Below the pieces are notes generated by a model, which ran no database searches, was not told the DNA's origin, and saw only the letters and a list, made by a program, of their open reading frames with translations. A DNA stretch of 64,000 nucleotides from a virus, in the IMG/VR virus record IMGVR_UViG_3300036818_000105, positions 1-64,000 of that record. One strand, written 5' to 3'. Positions within the stretch are counted from its first letter, which is position 1; each line of letters begins with the position of its first letter. A program made the translations under genes and the position numbers. This document shows, in pieces, positions 8,214 to 15,208 of this stretch.

Positions 8214-8545
8214 GCCGTCGCCCCGGTCCCGGCCGGCCGGGCGTGGCGGCTCGGGGCGCGCAGGGCCAGGTGCGCCTCGACGACGACCGGGCCGAACCGC
8301 CTCTCGGCGACCAGCATCCCGTCCCGCTCGGCCACGTCGACCCCGAGGTGCCCGGCGATCTCGTCGAGGGCGGCCAGGCGGGCGCCCGGCGCGCCGGGGG
8401 GAACGGGGACGTTCAGGTGCGGGACCGGCAGCGAGGCGCCGGTGTGGACCGCGTACCAGGTGGCCACGTCGATCAGGCCGGTAACGAGGTCCGCTCCGGG
8501 GGAGCCGTCCTCAGCCAGTACCGGGGATGTAGCGGAGATGGTCAT
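8210..8545 (-). CDS. Hypothetical protein, 111 aa
   Basis: I choose ATG 8545 over the upstream in-frame start at 8632 because a purine-rich site (CCGGAAAG) lies just before it and the 8632 start would run through the hairpin at 8603-8627. The product is an alpha/beta protein (LVTGLIDVATWYAVHTGASL; LDEIAGHLGVDVAERDGMLV). Unknown function. Confidence 0.65.
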   Translation of the reverse strand: MTISATSPVLAEDGSPGADLVTGLIDVATWYAVHTGASLPVPHLNVPVPPGAPGARLAALDEIAGHLGVDVAERDGMLVAERRFGPVVVEAHLALRAPSRHARPAGTGATA

Positions 8546-8602
8546 GCTTTCCGGTGTCCCTTCCTCGTATCCTTGCTGTGTCCGGTGTCCCGGACTCAGC
8601 GA

Positions 8603-8627
8603 CCCCCGGCGTGTACGGCGCCGGGGG
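8603..8627 (-). terminator. Hairpin in the early operon, terminator-like
   Basis: Nine-base arms CCCCCGGCG (8603-8611) and CGCCGGGGG (8619-8627) around a 7-base loop. It lies in the only sizeable gap (93 bases) of the leftward operon, just after the 8639-9136 gene. No U-run follows, so it may attenuate rather than stop transcription. Confidence 0.5.
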
Positions 8628-8638
8628 CGCACTGTCTT

Positions 8639-9136
8639 CTAGGCGGTTGCTTCCTCCGCCGCCAGTTCCGCGGCCTCGCGCTCCGTGGCGATCTCGGCGA
8701 GCGCGTCGGCGACGGTCTTGCCGTCAGTCAGGTGCGGCTTTACCTGCTTGTAGAAGGCGGTGAAGTCCTTCCGCGCCCGGTCGGCCGACTCGCGGGAGTT
8801 CCTGGTCCGGGCCAGTACGATCGCCCTCGCGTTTTCCAGGTCAGCGAGGGTCATGTCGGCGGTCCGCTTCGGCCGCCCGACGCTGACCTGCATGAAGACG
8901 GGAATGCGGGGGAACAGCTCCGACTGGAACAGGTCCCCGCTGGTGGCGTTGACCTTCACCCATGCGGCGACGTGCGCGGCCCCCTGAAGGGCGGCCTGCT
9001 CGGCGAGGTACCCGGCGTTGCCGAGGATTGCCGCGGTGACGGCGGCGTCGGCCTCCGCCCGGGTCTCGGCCCCGGCCAGGAACCTCGCGCCGTGCTCGGC
9101 GCGGGCCTGCTTGAGCCACTCGGGGGCGTTCTTCAC
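8639..9136 (-). CDS. Hypothetical helical protein, 165 aa
   Basis: GTG at 9136 overlaps the upstream stop (GTGA); a start at 9256 would overlap that gene by 120 bases. The product is largely helical, with the middle part PVFMQVSVGRPKRTADMTL and a Lys-rich helix ARKDFTAFYKQVKPHL. No family recognised. Early operon position suggests a phage DNA-metabolism or host-takeover role, but this is inference only. Confidence 0.65.
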   Translation of the reverse strand: MKNAPEWLKQARAEHGARFLAGAETRAEADAAVTAAILGNAGYLAEQAALQGAAHVAAWVKVNATSGDLFQSELFPRIPVFMQVSVGRPKRTADMTLADLENARAIVLARTRNSRESADRARKDFTAFYKQVKPHLTDGKTVADALAEIATEREAAELAAEEATA

Positions 9137-9354
9137 GCTGACCTCCGCAGGGGGATGACGTTCGGGGCACTCTCGCGGGGAAGGCGGCAGGTCCGGTTGC
9201 ACGCCCCGCACCGGGTGGTCTTCGACTCGGCGCGGGCCTCCTGCTCGTGCTGGCACCGGCCGCAGCGGACGGTCACCAGGACGTACTCCTCGTGGATGAC
9301 CACGGGGCGGGCGCTGCCGGGGACGATGACGTCACGGGCCGGGGGGCGGGTCAT
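9133..9354 (-). CDS. Zinc-ribbon protein, 73 aa
   Basis: A clear four-Cys ribbon: VRCGRCQHEQEA, then TRCGACNRTC. The rest is short and polar. It directly follows the small XRE regulator with a 4-base overlap, so it is the second gene of the leftward transcript. Likely binds zinc; nucleic-acid or protein partner unknown. Confidence 0.72.
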   Translation of the reverse strand: MTRPPARDVIVPGSARPVVIHEEYVLVTVRCGRCQHEQEARAESKTTRCGACNRTCRLPRESAPNVIPLRRSA

Positions 9355-9605
9355 GCGGCCGCTGCGCCTTTCGGCTCAGGTGCCTCGTCCTCGGCGCACG
9401 CCCCGGCCAGCAGGTCCCCGGCCTCGCACCCGAGCCCGTCCGCGATCCGGTAGATGACCTCGATGGAGACGCCGCCGGACTGCTGGTTGGACTCGATGTT
9501 GGCGAGGGTCTGGTACTTGACGTTGACGCGCCTGGCGAACTCGCCGAGCTTGACGCCGAGGCGCCTGCGCCTGTCGCGGATGATGCCGCCGTTGACTTGT
9601 GGCAT
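9351..9605 (-). CDS. Cro-like XRE-family regulator, 84 aa
   Basis: The single domain is an XRE helix-turn-helix: IIRDRRRRLGVKLGEFARRV, then VKYQTLANIESN as the recognition helix, and VIYRIADGLGCEAGDLL. It is the first gene of the leftward operon and faces the 9797 repressor across the switch. Its ATG sits only 7 bases after the -10 box of a consensus promoter, so the mRNA is probably leaderless. By position it is the Cro-type counterpart or an early activator. Confidence 0.85.
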   Translation of the reverse strand: MPQVNGGIIRDRRRRLGVKLGEFARRVNVKYQTLANIESNQQSGGVSIEVIYRIADGLGCEAGDLLAGACAEDEAPEPKGAAAA

Positions 9606-9612
9606 ACCGGAA

Positions 9613-9642
9613 AGATTAGGAAGGCGAAGGAAGGTATGTCAA
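9613..9642 (-). promoter_or_regulatory. Leftward early promoter of the switch
   Basis: Read on the minus strand: TTGACA (9642-9637), an 18-base spacer, and TAATCT (9618-9613). The -35 is a perfect consensus hexamer. The start codon at 9605 is about where transcription would begin. One 16-bp operator copy occupies most of the spacer. Confidence 0.72.
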
Positions 9643-9779
9643 GTCATTGACGGAAGCTGCCCAGTTGTGACTGAATCAGGGGCGAGGGGGCGGAAGGAAA
9701 CGGAACTAGCGGGAGCGGCCGGGGGGCAGTGCGGCCCCGGCCCGGTCGTGCGTGCTACTTTGTTTCCTACTTCTTCCTA
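9617..9779. promoter_or_regulatory. Divergent switch with inverted operator pair
   Basis: TAGGAAGGCGAAGGAA at 9617-9632 and its near-inverse TTCCTACTTCTTCCTA at 9764-9779 (13 of 16 identical after inversion). Each is made of two AGGAA half-sites in direct repeat. The first lies in the leftward promoter spacer, the second just before the 9797 gene at a mirror-image position. A further AGGAAACGGAA-like tract lies near 9695. Expected ligands are the two flanking XRE proteins. Confidence 0.6.
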
Positions 9780-9796
9780 GTGCATGGTTAGGACTC

Positions 9797-10219
9797 ATGA
9801 CGGACCCACGCGACGACTGGCCGCGCCTTGCCGTTTACGTAGCCTCAGCACGCCAGGACGCGGGCTTCAGCACAGTCAGGTCATTCGCCGACGCGCTCGG
9901 GATCACCGAGCGCACCCTGGGCAACCTGGAGCGCGGCAGGCGCGTCAGCCGCGAAACCCTGCTCACCGTCGCGAGGGCAGTCGGGTGGACGCCAGACTCG
10001 CCGCGGAAGATCCTCGCGGGAGGCGAGCCGGTCACGCTCGCCGGGGAGCCCGCCCCCGTTGCGCGGCGGGCAGCCCCGCCCGCGCCGGGGGAAGACGCCC
10101 TCCGCCAGATCATGGAGGACGAGCGCCTGCCGCTCGAGCTGCGCCGCGCCATGGTCGCCCTCGCCCGGCTGATGCGCCAGGCAACTGACGCGGGTAACGC
10201 CGACGCCGACAGCGCCTAG
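9797..10219 (+). CDS. XRE-family repressor of the switch (CI-like), 140 aa
   Basis: I start at ATG 9797 rather than at 9752, which would run through the operator. Residues 5-65 form an XRE domain: SARQDAGFSTVRSFADALGI, then TERTLGNLERGRRVS and TLLTVARAVGWTPDSPRKIL. A Pro/Ala linker and a helical C-terminus (EDALRQIMEDERLPLELRRA) may dimerise. There is no LexA-type S24 protease domain, so control by RecA cleavage is not expected. It ends in a CTAG shared as stop codon with the convergent gene. Role as lysogeny repressor is inferred from the divergent arrangement. Confidence 0.82.
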   Translation: MTDPRDDWPRLAVYVASARQDAGFSTVRSFADALGITERTLGNLERGRRVSRETLLTVARAVGWTPDSPRKILAGGEPVTLAGEPAPVARRAAPPAPGEDALRQIMEDERLPLELRRAMVALARLMRQATDAGNADADSA

Positions 10220-10569
10220 GGCTCCCCCGCTGGCGGCACCAGGTGAACCGGCCGGGAATCGGGGCGCAGGCTTACCTCGGCGTGCCGGAGCGCGGTCAGG
10301 AGCGTCTCGGAGAGCCCGCCGACCAGCGTCTCAAGCTCGCAGAGCCTGCGCTCAGCGTCCTGCTTCCGCGCCCGCCGCTCGCGCTTCTCCCCGGCCCACG
10401 CGACCCACTGCCGCGCCCTCAGCGCCACGGCGCACGCCGTGTCGGCCGCCGCGCCGAGCCCGGACAGGTAGACGCCCCAGCCGGGGTGCCACTCCGCCCG
10501 TGCCAGCGCCACCGCGAGCCACCCGACGGTGACCATGACCCAGAGAAACCACCTGACTGCCGCCCCCAC
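10216..10569 (-). CDS. Membrane protein with coiled-coil tail, 117 aa
   Basis: GTG start at 10569. A hydrophobic segment at about residues 5-24 (VRWFLWVMVTVGWLAVALAR) and a possible second one near 32-50 precede a charged helix (GEKRERRARKQDAERRLCEL) that should be cytoplasmic and coiled. The stop overlaps the convergent repressor's stop within one CTAG. Unknown function. Confidence 0.65.
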   Translation of the reverse strand: MGAAVRWFLWVMVTVGWLAVALARAEWHPGWGVYLSGLGAAADTACAVALRARQWVAWAGEKRERRARKQDAERRLCELETLVGGLSETLLTALRHAEVSLRPDSRPVHLVPPAGEP

Positions 10570-10939
10570 CGTTTCCGACCCCCTCCGGCCGCCACCCTTC
10601 TTACGGTAAGAGGGGGCGGCGTTGCCCAGCGCAGTGAAAGTACCCCCCGGCGGCCGGGGTCCTGGGCCTGTTGTGCCGGGAGATGGTCTGGCATGCGGGA
10701 AACCTTTACTCTTGTTGCAGGTTATTACCGGTTAGCTACTGTTCGGTCACGACCGTACAACGGTGACCGTGCCTTTCTTCACTTCCCCTTCACTTCTCCT
10801 TCACGTCCCCCGCCAGCCCCCCGGACATCCTCCGCCCCCGGGGCCCCGGCCGCGAGACCCCCGTTCAGGGGACATTCCCGTAACGGCCTGGCCGCCAGCG
10901 CCGGGACGGGGCCGGGGGTGACAGCCCCGTCCCGGCCGG
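10570..10939. promoter_or_regulatory. 370-base intergenic region with hairpin, inverted repeat and phased repeats
   Basis: No gene fits here. It holds a long imperfect hairpin at 10587-10620 (arms around CTTCTTA and TAAGAGG), a nested inverted repeat at 10744-10769 (CGGTCAC and GTGACCG outside ACCGT and ACGGT), and three direct copies of CTTCAC at 10777, 10788 and 10799, exactly 11 bases apart. It lies upstream of the minus-strand membrane gene and downstream of the 42-aa gene. Looks like a control region; protein unknown. Confidence 0.45.
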
Positions 10940-11068
10940 TCAGTGGAAGTCCCAGATGGTGACCTGCGACGCGCGCAGCTCACTGAACTGCCAGCCGCGA
11001 GCCCACGGCGGCAGCACGTTCCCGTTCGCGAAGCTGTTCCCTCTCGCGTGACTATTGCCCTTACCCAT
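10940..11068 (-). CDS. Small polar protein, 42 aa
   Basis: ATG at 11068 overlaps the end of the upstream gene by 8 bases and reads to TGA 10940-10942. The product starts MGKGNSHARGNSFANGN, then LPPWARGW and a C-terminal FSELRASQVTIWDFH. Its position at the end of a gene chain and its balanced codon use support expression. No family known. Confidence 0.5.
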   Translation of the reverse strand: MGKGNSHARGNSFANGNVLPPWARGWQFSELRASQVTIWDFH

Positions 11069-11468
11069 GCTCACTCACTTCCCGGTACCCGGCGAGCCGC
11101 GCCTTCAGCGCCGCCCTCGTGTCCGCGTCCACGGTCATCGGGACCCCGGCCGAGTCGTACTGCGCACCGGATCCGGTGCGGGTCGCCCACCAGCGGCGTG
11201 ACGGCGACCGCCACACCCGCCAGCCGGGGAACTCCGCCTCCACCTCGCCGATCGCGGCGTCCTCGGCGGCCCGCCGCCCCAGCGCCTCCGCCAGCATCTC
11301 CGGTGAGTTCTGCGCCACCTCGCGCCGCTCCCCGCGCAGGACCAGCGCCCCGCAGAACATCGGGCCCGCCCGGCCGGCCGGCAGCAGGCACCAGAGCTCA
11401 GTCCCCGGGTGGTCGCGCAGGATGCCCTCCAGGGTCGCCGGGGCGCGCGCGGCGCGCACGGCGGTCAC
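11061..11468 (-). CDS. Hypothetical protein, 135 aa
   Basis: GTG 11468 overlaps the upstream stop (GTGA), preferred over 11492. It resembles small actinomycete proteins with an N-terminal helix, a CLLPAGRAGPMFCGALVL strand pair and a C-terminal FPGWRVWRSPSRRWWATR stretch typical of proteins that end in an aromatic WR/WWA motif. Function unknown. Confidence 0.65.
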   Translation of the reverse strand: MTAVRAARAPATLEGILRDHPGTELWCLLPAGRAGPMFCGALVLRGERREVAQNSPEMLAEALGRRAAEDAAIGEVEAEFPGWRVWRSPSRRWWATRTGSGAQYDSAGVPMTVDADTRAALKARLAGYREVSEHG

Positions 11469-12052
11469 GTCGCCGCGCCCTGGCGTGCCCACCGGGTCCC
11501 GGCGACCGCCTTGTCGAGCTTGCGGCGCATCTCCGCCTCGTACGGGGCCTCGAAGTGCCCAGCGACCGCGCCCGGGGCGACCAGGCCCGGTGACCAGTAC
11601 GCCTGCAGGAACCCGAAGCGCGCGGTGACGGTGAACGCCCCGCGGTAGTCCCCCGCGATCTCACGGGCCGCCTTCCACAAGGGGGGCTCCCGGTCCACGG
11701 GCTCGGCGAGGTGCCCGTCAGGCCCGGTCACGTTCCCCGTCGCCGCGTGCACGGCCCTGCCGCTGCCGTCCTCCGCGGCCCGCTTGCCGCACGCCTCGCA
11801 CCACAGGTCCCCCGCCCTGGGCGGGCCGAAATCCTCCGCCATGGCCGCCCGCAGCTCGTCGGGGGTGCCCTCGGACAGGCAGCCGGGGCGGTCCTGGCGC
11901 CTGGCCCGCCAGCCGTGCTCCTCGTCGTAGCTGACCAGGTACGCGTCGCCCCAGTCGAGCCGGAGCGCCTCCAGTGCCTGTCTCTCGGCTGTGTCGTCTG
12001 CGGGGGCCGCGGGCACTGCCTCGCCCGCGGCCGGCTCCGTGTCCTGCGTCAT
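11465..12052 (-). CDS. Hypothetical protein, 195 aa
   Basis: Acidic N-terminus, then RLDWGDAYLVSYDEEHGWRA, a motif often seen in Streptomyces hypothetical proteins, and a Cys pair in LWCEACGKR. The end is basic (AEMRRKLDKAVAGTRWARQG). It heads a three-gene minus transcript downstream of the XRE regulator. No known activity. Confidence 0.65.
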   Translation of the reverse strand: MTQDTEPAAGEAVPAAPADDTAERQALEALRLDWGDAYLVSYDEEHGWRARRQDRPGCLSEGTPDELRAAMAEDFGPPRAGDLWCEACGKRAAEDGSGRAVHAATGNVTGPDGHLAEPVDREPPLWKAAREIAGDYRGAFTVTARFGFLQAYWSPGLVAPGAVAGHFEAPYEAEMRRKLDKAVAGTRWARQGAAT

Positions 12053-12116
12053 CTCTGCTGCTCCGCTTCCCGGTAGCTCGTCGTGCGGACGACGCTACGG
12101 CCCTGCGCGGCCTGTG

Positions 12117-12134
12117 GGTTTCCTGGCGGAAACC
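12117..12134 (-). terminator. Terminator-like hairpin after the XRE regulator
   Basis: Perfect 7-base arms GGTTTCC and GGAAACC with a 4-base loop, right behind the stop of the 12139-13335 gene and before the next minus-strand gene. A second imperfect hairpin (GTAGC...GCTAC) lies at about 12073-12098. Strong stem but no clear U-run. Confidence 0.5.
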
Positions 12135-12138
12135 TTCG

Positions 12139-13335
12139 TCAGATGACGCCCATGCGCCATGCCAGCCCCCGCAGGTCCCGGCCCCCCGCGTCGTCGAGCA
12201 TCTGCCGGACCAGGTCCCGGACCAGCGGCGAGTTGCGCACCTGCGCGGGTGACAGCCGCTCCGCCGCCCGCAGTTCCGTGACCGCCTCCCGCGTCTTGCC
12301 GCCGAGCATGACGTAGGCGCGGGCCTTCTCCATCCGCAGCGCGGCCCGCCGGTTGCCCGAGGCGAGCGCGCGCGGCTCGGCCGCCGACGCGTACTCCAGC
12401 GCCTTCTCCGCGTTGCCCGCCTCAACGGCCAGGGACGTGAGCCACACCGCCGTGTTGGAGGGCCCGAAAAGCTCCCACGCGTCCGGCCGGTCCTCCATCC
12501 AGCACGCGGCCTTCGCCGCCTCGGCGCCGTGCCCCGCGGCCCCGCCGTGGTCGCCGCTGACCGCGCAGGCCAGGGCGGCGGACAGGCGGAGCATCCCGTA
12601 GACCTCGCGGGCGAGCAGCGACTGCCCCGCGAGCGGCTCCATCGCGTCGGCCGCCGCGGGCATGGCCATCAGCGCCCGCGGCCGGTTCGCCGAGCTGCGC
12701 GCGTGCGCCGCCGCGAACGCCGCCGCGCCCCGCCACACCGGGTCGCCGAGCAGTGCCGCCGCCTCCCGGCCCCGCTCGGCAGCGACCCACGCGAGGTCGG
12801 GCTGCCCCGCGTACCGGAGGGTGATCACGGCCGACTCGGTTGCGGGGACCAGTAGCCGCAGCGCCTCCTCCCGCTCCGCGCCGCCCGCCGTGGCGGCCTG
12901 GACCTCGAGCTCGCCGATCAGCGAGGGGAGGTCGGCGATGAGGCGCGGGTAGTCCGACCAGCGGAGCGCCTTGTCGACCTGGTCGTTGAGCGCCGCCAGC
13001 CCCGCTACCGGGCGGGCCCGGATGTCGGGCGGGTCACCGGGGGAAGCGTCCAGCAGCACCTCTCGCAGCGGGGAGAGGTTCCAGGCGTGCCGTCCGGCCT
13101 GGATGCCGGGGGCGGGCTCGCCGAGCAGGGTGTCCGCGGAAACCTCCAGGGCGTCGGCGAGGTTGGCGACGTCGTACCTGTTGTCGAGCGCCGCGTGGCC
13201 GTTCTCGATCTTCGACAGCCAGCTTTTCGTGTGCCCCGCCAGCCCCGCCGCCTGCTCCAGGGAAAGCCCTTTCGCCCGGCGGGCGCGGCGAACCGTAAGC
13301 CCTATGCTGTCTCGTGCTCTGCTAGGATCGGTCAT
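12139..13335 (-). CDS. XRE regulator with helical-repeat sensor domain
   Basis: 398 residues. Residues 9-70 are an XRE helix-turn-helix (GLTVRRARRAKGLSLEQAAG, then TKSWLSKIENG and LADALEVSADTLL). Residues 90-398 are tandem helices (LAWVAAERGREAAALLGDPV; SLLAREVYGMLRLSAALACA; EAGNAEKALEYASAAEPRAL) like the TPR-type sensor regions of Streptomyces XRE regulators. Such proteins often pair with a DUF397 protein; none is adjacent. It has its own upstream region and terminator. It may be a host-type developmental regulator captured by the element or the controller of this accessory block. Confidence 0.85.
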   Translation of the reverse strand: MTDPSRARDSIGLTVRRARRAKGLSLEQAAGLAGHTKSWLSKIENGHAALDNRYDVANLADALEVSADTLLGEPAPGIQAGRHAWNLSPLREVLLDASPGDPPDIRARPVAGLAALNDQVDKALRWSDYPRLIADLPSLIGELEVQAATAGGAEREEALRLLVPATESAVITLRYAGQPDLAWVAAERGREAAALLGDPVWRGAAAFAAAHARSSANRPRALMAMPAAADAMEPLAGQSLLAREVYGMLRLSAALACAVSGDHGGAAGHGAEAAKAACWMEDRPDAWELFGPSNTAVWLTSLAVEAGNAEKALEYASAAEPRALASGNRRAALRMEKARAYVMLGGKTREAVTELRAAERLSPAQVRNSPLVRDLVRQMLDDAGGRDLRGLAWRMGVI

Positions 13336-13563
13336 GACTAAGGGACCTCGCTCGCTGAACTGTAGACCTTCGACAAGCCCACAGTAGCAAGCGAGGTCCA
13401 GCCATTCCCGGGGCTTGATTCGCCCGTGACGGCAGCAACGGCGGCGAGTGCGTCGGCTCGCGCAAATGCACGTGCGACTGCACGCTACGCGCCGCCGGGC
13501 CGGCGGCCCGATAACCTGTAACCGCGCAATCGCGCCACGCCCCCGCCCTCTCCGGAGTTCCCC
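13336..13563. promoter_or_regulatory. Divergent region between XRE gene and 13564 gene
   Basis: 228 bases without a gene. Minus-strand promoter-like hexamers TTGCTA and TCTACA with an 18-base spacer lie near 13390-13361. Long arms CCTCGCT and AGCGAGG flank it. On the right, GCACGTGC at 13468-13475 and GCACGC at 13480-13485 belong to a motif seen at three other places in the window. Confidence 0.4.
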
Positions 13564-13755
13564 TTGGACGCGCCCACGGCCGCAATCCTGCTGCCGTCGA
13601 TGACGCGGCTGGCGGTCGCGGTGGCGGGGATTACCGGGCCTGCGGACGTGCGGGAGAGGCTGTGGCTGGCTGAGGCGGGAGAACTGGGCGAGGCTGAGGC
13701 CCGGTGGCTCGGCTCGGAGATCGACGCACTCGCGGGACTGCTGACCCGGCGCTAG
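13564..13755 (+). CDS. Small hypothetical protein, 63 aa
   Basis: TTG start preceded by CGGAG at a usable distance. Two helices (MTRLAVAVAGITGPADVRER and GEAEARWLGSEIDALAGLLT). Its TAG stop and that of the convergent gene share one CTAG. Unknown function. Confidence 0.5.
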   Translation: MDAPTAAILLPSMTRLAVAVAGITGPADVRERLWLAEAGELGEAEARWLGSEIDALAGLLTRR

Positions 13756-13985
13756 CCCGTGAACCGCCGGACGACAATCTCGAAGTCCTCCACGCCGCGG
13801 CAGGCACCGAGTGCCATCGCGAGCGCCTGCGGCCCGTCATCCTCGGCCGCCACCACGTGCATCACGACCCGCCGTGAGTCCCCGTCCGGCACCGTGACCG
13901 CGACCTCAACCGGCCGGGCGCCGTTCGGGGGCAGCTCGGGCCACAGTGTCTCCATGCCCGCGTCCGGTGGCCGCATGAGGTCCAT
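13752..13985 (-). CDS. Hypothetical protein, 77 aa
   Basis: Alpha/beta-looking protein (ARPVEVAVTVPDGDSRRVVM; PQALAMALGACRGVEDFEIV). ATG start at 13985 with another in-frame ATG 9 bases further. No family recognised. Confidence 0.55.
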   Translation of the reverse strand: MDLMRPPDAGMETLWPELPPNGARPVEVAVTVPDGDSRRVVMHVVAAEDDGPQALAMALGACRGVEDFEIVVRRFTG

Positions 13986-14089
13986 GCGGTCACGGTAACC
14001 GCGGGGGGCGACATTCCGGGGAGCTGCCGGCCGCGTAACGTCCCGGCAACAGCGTGCACCGGACGAGGCAGCCCGGCGTCTAATGGGAC

Positions 14090-14842
14090 ATGACCAACCG
14101 AGCGCTACCCCTCACCGCCGCCGCCCTTGCCCTCGCAGGCCTCGCCGCGTGCGGCCCCTCGTCCTCGTCCACCGCGAGTGCCCCCGCGACCTCATCGAAA
14201 ACCGGTGCCGCGGCGAAGGCCCCGGCCGCAACGGGCACGGTGTCCGCCAAGGCGGCCTGCCAGGCCCTGGCCAACTGGGAGAACGGCTCCTCCAGTCAGT
14301 CCGTGGCCGACAATGCCAGCCTGCGGAAGACGTTCGCGGACACGACCCCGGCCCTGTCGAAGGCGTTCGCCACATGGACCTCCGGCATCAAGTCCGGCTC
14401 CGCGGCGACCGACTCCGATGCTGACTTCGTGTCACTTGAGTGCACGGTCAGCGGCGTCACGGTGTTCCCGTCGGATTCGGCATCGGCGGCGGCCCCGGCG
14501 GCGGGCGCGGCATCTAGCGCCCCCGCCGGGACGGCCTCGCAGGTGCAGGCCCTGGCGGCGGCCGAGGGCTACCTCGGCGACGGGCAGGGCTTCTCGCGGC
14601 TGGGCCTGATCGGCCAGCTTGACTCGTCATACGGCAACAGCTTCTCGGCGGCGGACGCGACCTGGGCCGTTGATCACTCGGACGCCAACTGGGACGCTCA
14701 GGCAGTCGACTGCGCCAAGGGGTACGTAAGCGACGGGCAGGGCTTCTCCCGCGAGGGGCTCATCCAGCAGATGACGTCCGCCTACGGCAGCAAGTTCACC
14801 GAGGCGCAGGCGGAATACGCCGCGACCGCGGTTGGCCTTTAG
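14090..14842 (+). CDS. Ltp-family lipoprotein, possible superinfection exclusion
   Basis: 250 residues. A signal peptide ends in the lipobox LAGLAAC with Cys21 as the lipidation site, so the mature protein is anchored outside the membrane. A Ser/Ala/Thr linker leads to a middle domain (about 50-125) and two C-terminal repeats (about 150-198 and 205-250), each with YLGDGQGFSRLGLIGQL- or YVSDGQGFSREGLIQQM-type sequence and a following YGxxFxxAxAxxA helix; this is the host cell surface-exposed lipoprotein (Ltp) repeat. In Streptococcus phage TP-J34, Ltp blocks DNA injection by related phages. A -10 like TCTAAT ends 5 bases before the ATG, so the gene is probably transcribed leaderless as a lysogenic cargo gene. 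Confidence 0.85.
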   Translation: MTNRALPLTAAALALAGLAACGPSSSSTASAPATSSKTGAAAKAPAATGTVSAKAACQALANWENGSSSQSVADNASLRKTFADTTPALSKAFATWTSGIKSGSAATDSDADFVSLECTVSGVTVFPSDSASAAAPAAGAASSAPAGTASQVQALAAAEGYLGDGQGFSRLGLIGQLDSSYGNSFSAADATWAVDHSDANWDAQAVDCAKGYVSDGQGFSREGLIQQMTSAYGSKFTEAQAEYAATAVGL

Positions 14843-14860
14843 CCGCGCGGGCTTCCGGGG

Positions 14861-15208
14861 TCACGCCGGCACCTCGATCCCCTGTGCCGCCGCGCACGGC
14901 GCGCACAGGGGGACGTCGACCGGGCCGAGCGCCGGCGAGTCGTAACGCCTGGAGGTCACCGCGTCCATGGTGCAGATGCCCTTAGCCTCCGGGTGGGCGT
15001 GGCCGCAGAGGCAGTGGCACGGCCGGTACTCGCGCAGCGCCTTGCCGAACTCCCGCGCCGCGACCGCCGCGCGCACCTGAGGGTCGTCGGCCAGTTCCGC
15101 GGCGGAGCGGACGATCGGGCCGAGGCGGCCGAGGTAGGCCGCCACGGCGTTGCCCCAGGCGTCGACCAGGCGGATCGCGAACTCCTCCGGGTCGTCAGGC
15201 TCGCTCAC
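14861..15208 (-). CDS. Hypothetical Cys-rich protein, 115 aa
   Basis: GTG 15208 overlaps the upstream stop; the start at 15298 would overlap by 90 bases. It contains YRPCHCLCGHAHPEAKGIC and PLCAPCAAA, likely a zinc-binding pair set. Two-gene unit with the Clp-N protein. Confidence 0.65.
   Translation of the reverse strand: MSEPDDPEEFAIRLVDAWGNAVAAYLGRLGPIVRSAAELADDPQVRAAVAAREFGKALREYRPCHCLCGHAHPEAKGICTMDAVTSRRYDSPALGPVDVPLCAPCAAAQGIEVPA

Noticed and set aside
9752-9796. Earlier start of the switch repressor
   Set aside because: It would place the start inside the operator/promoter and add a hydrophobic stretch foreign to the family.
10943-11648. Plus-strand ORFs over the 11061-12052 genes
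   Set aside because: Arg/Pro-rich shadow frames; the minus-strand genes have overlap junctions.
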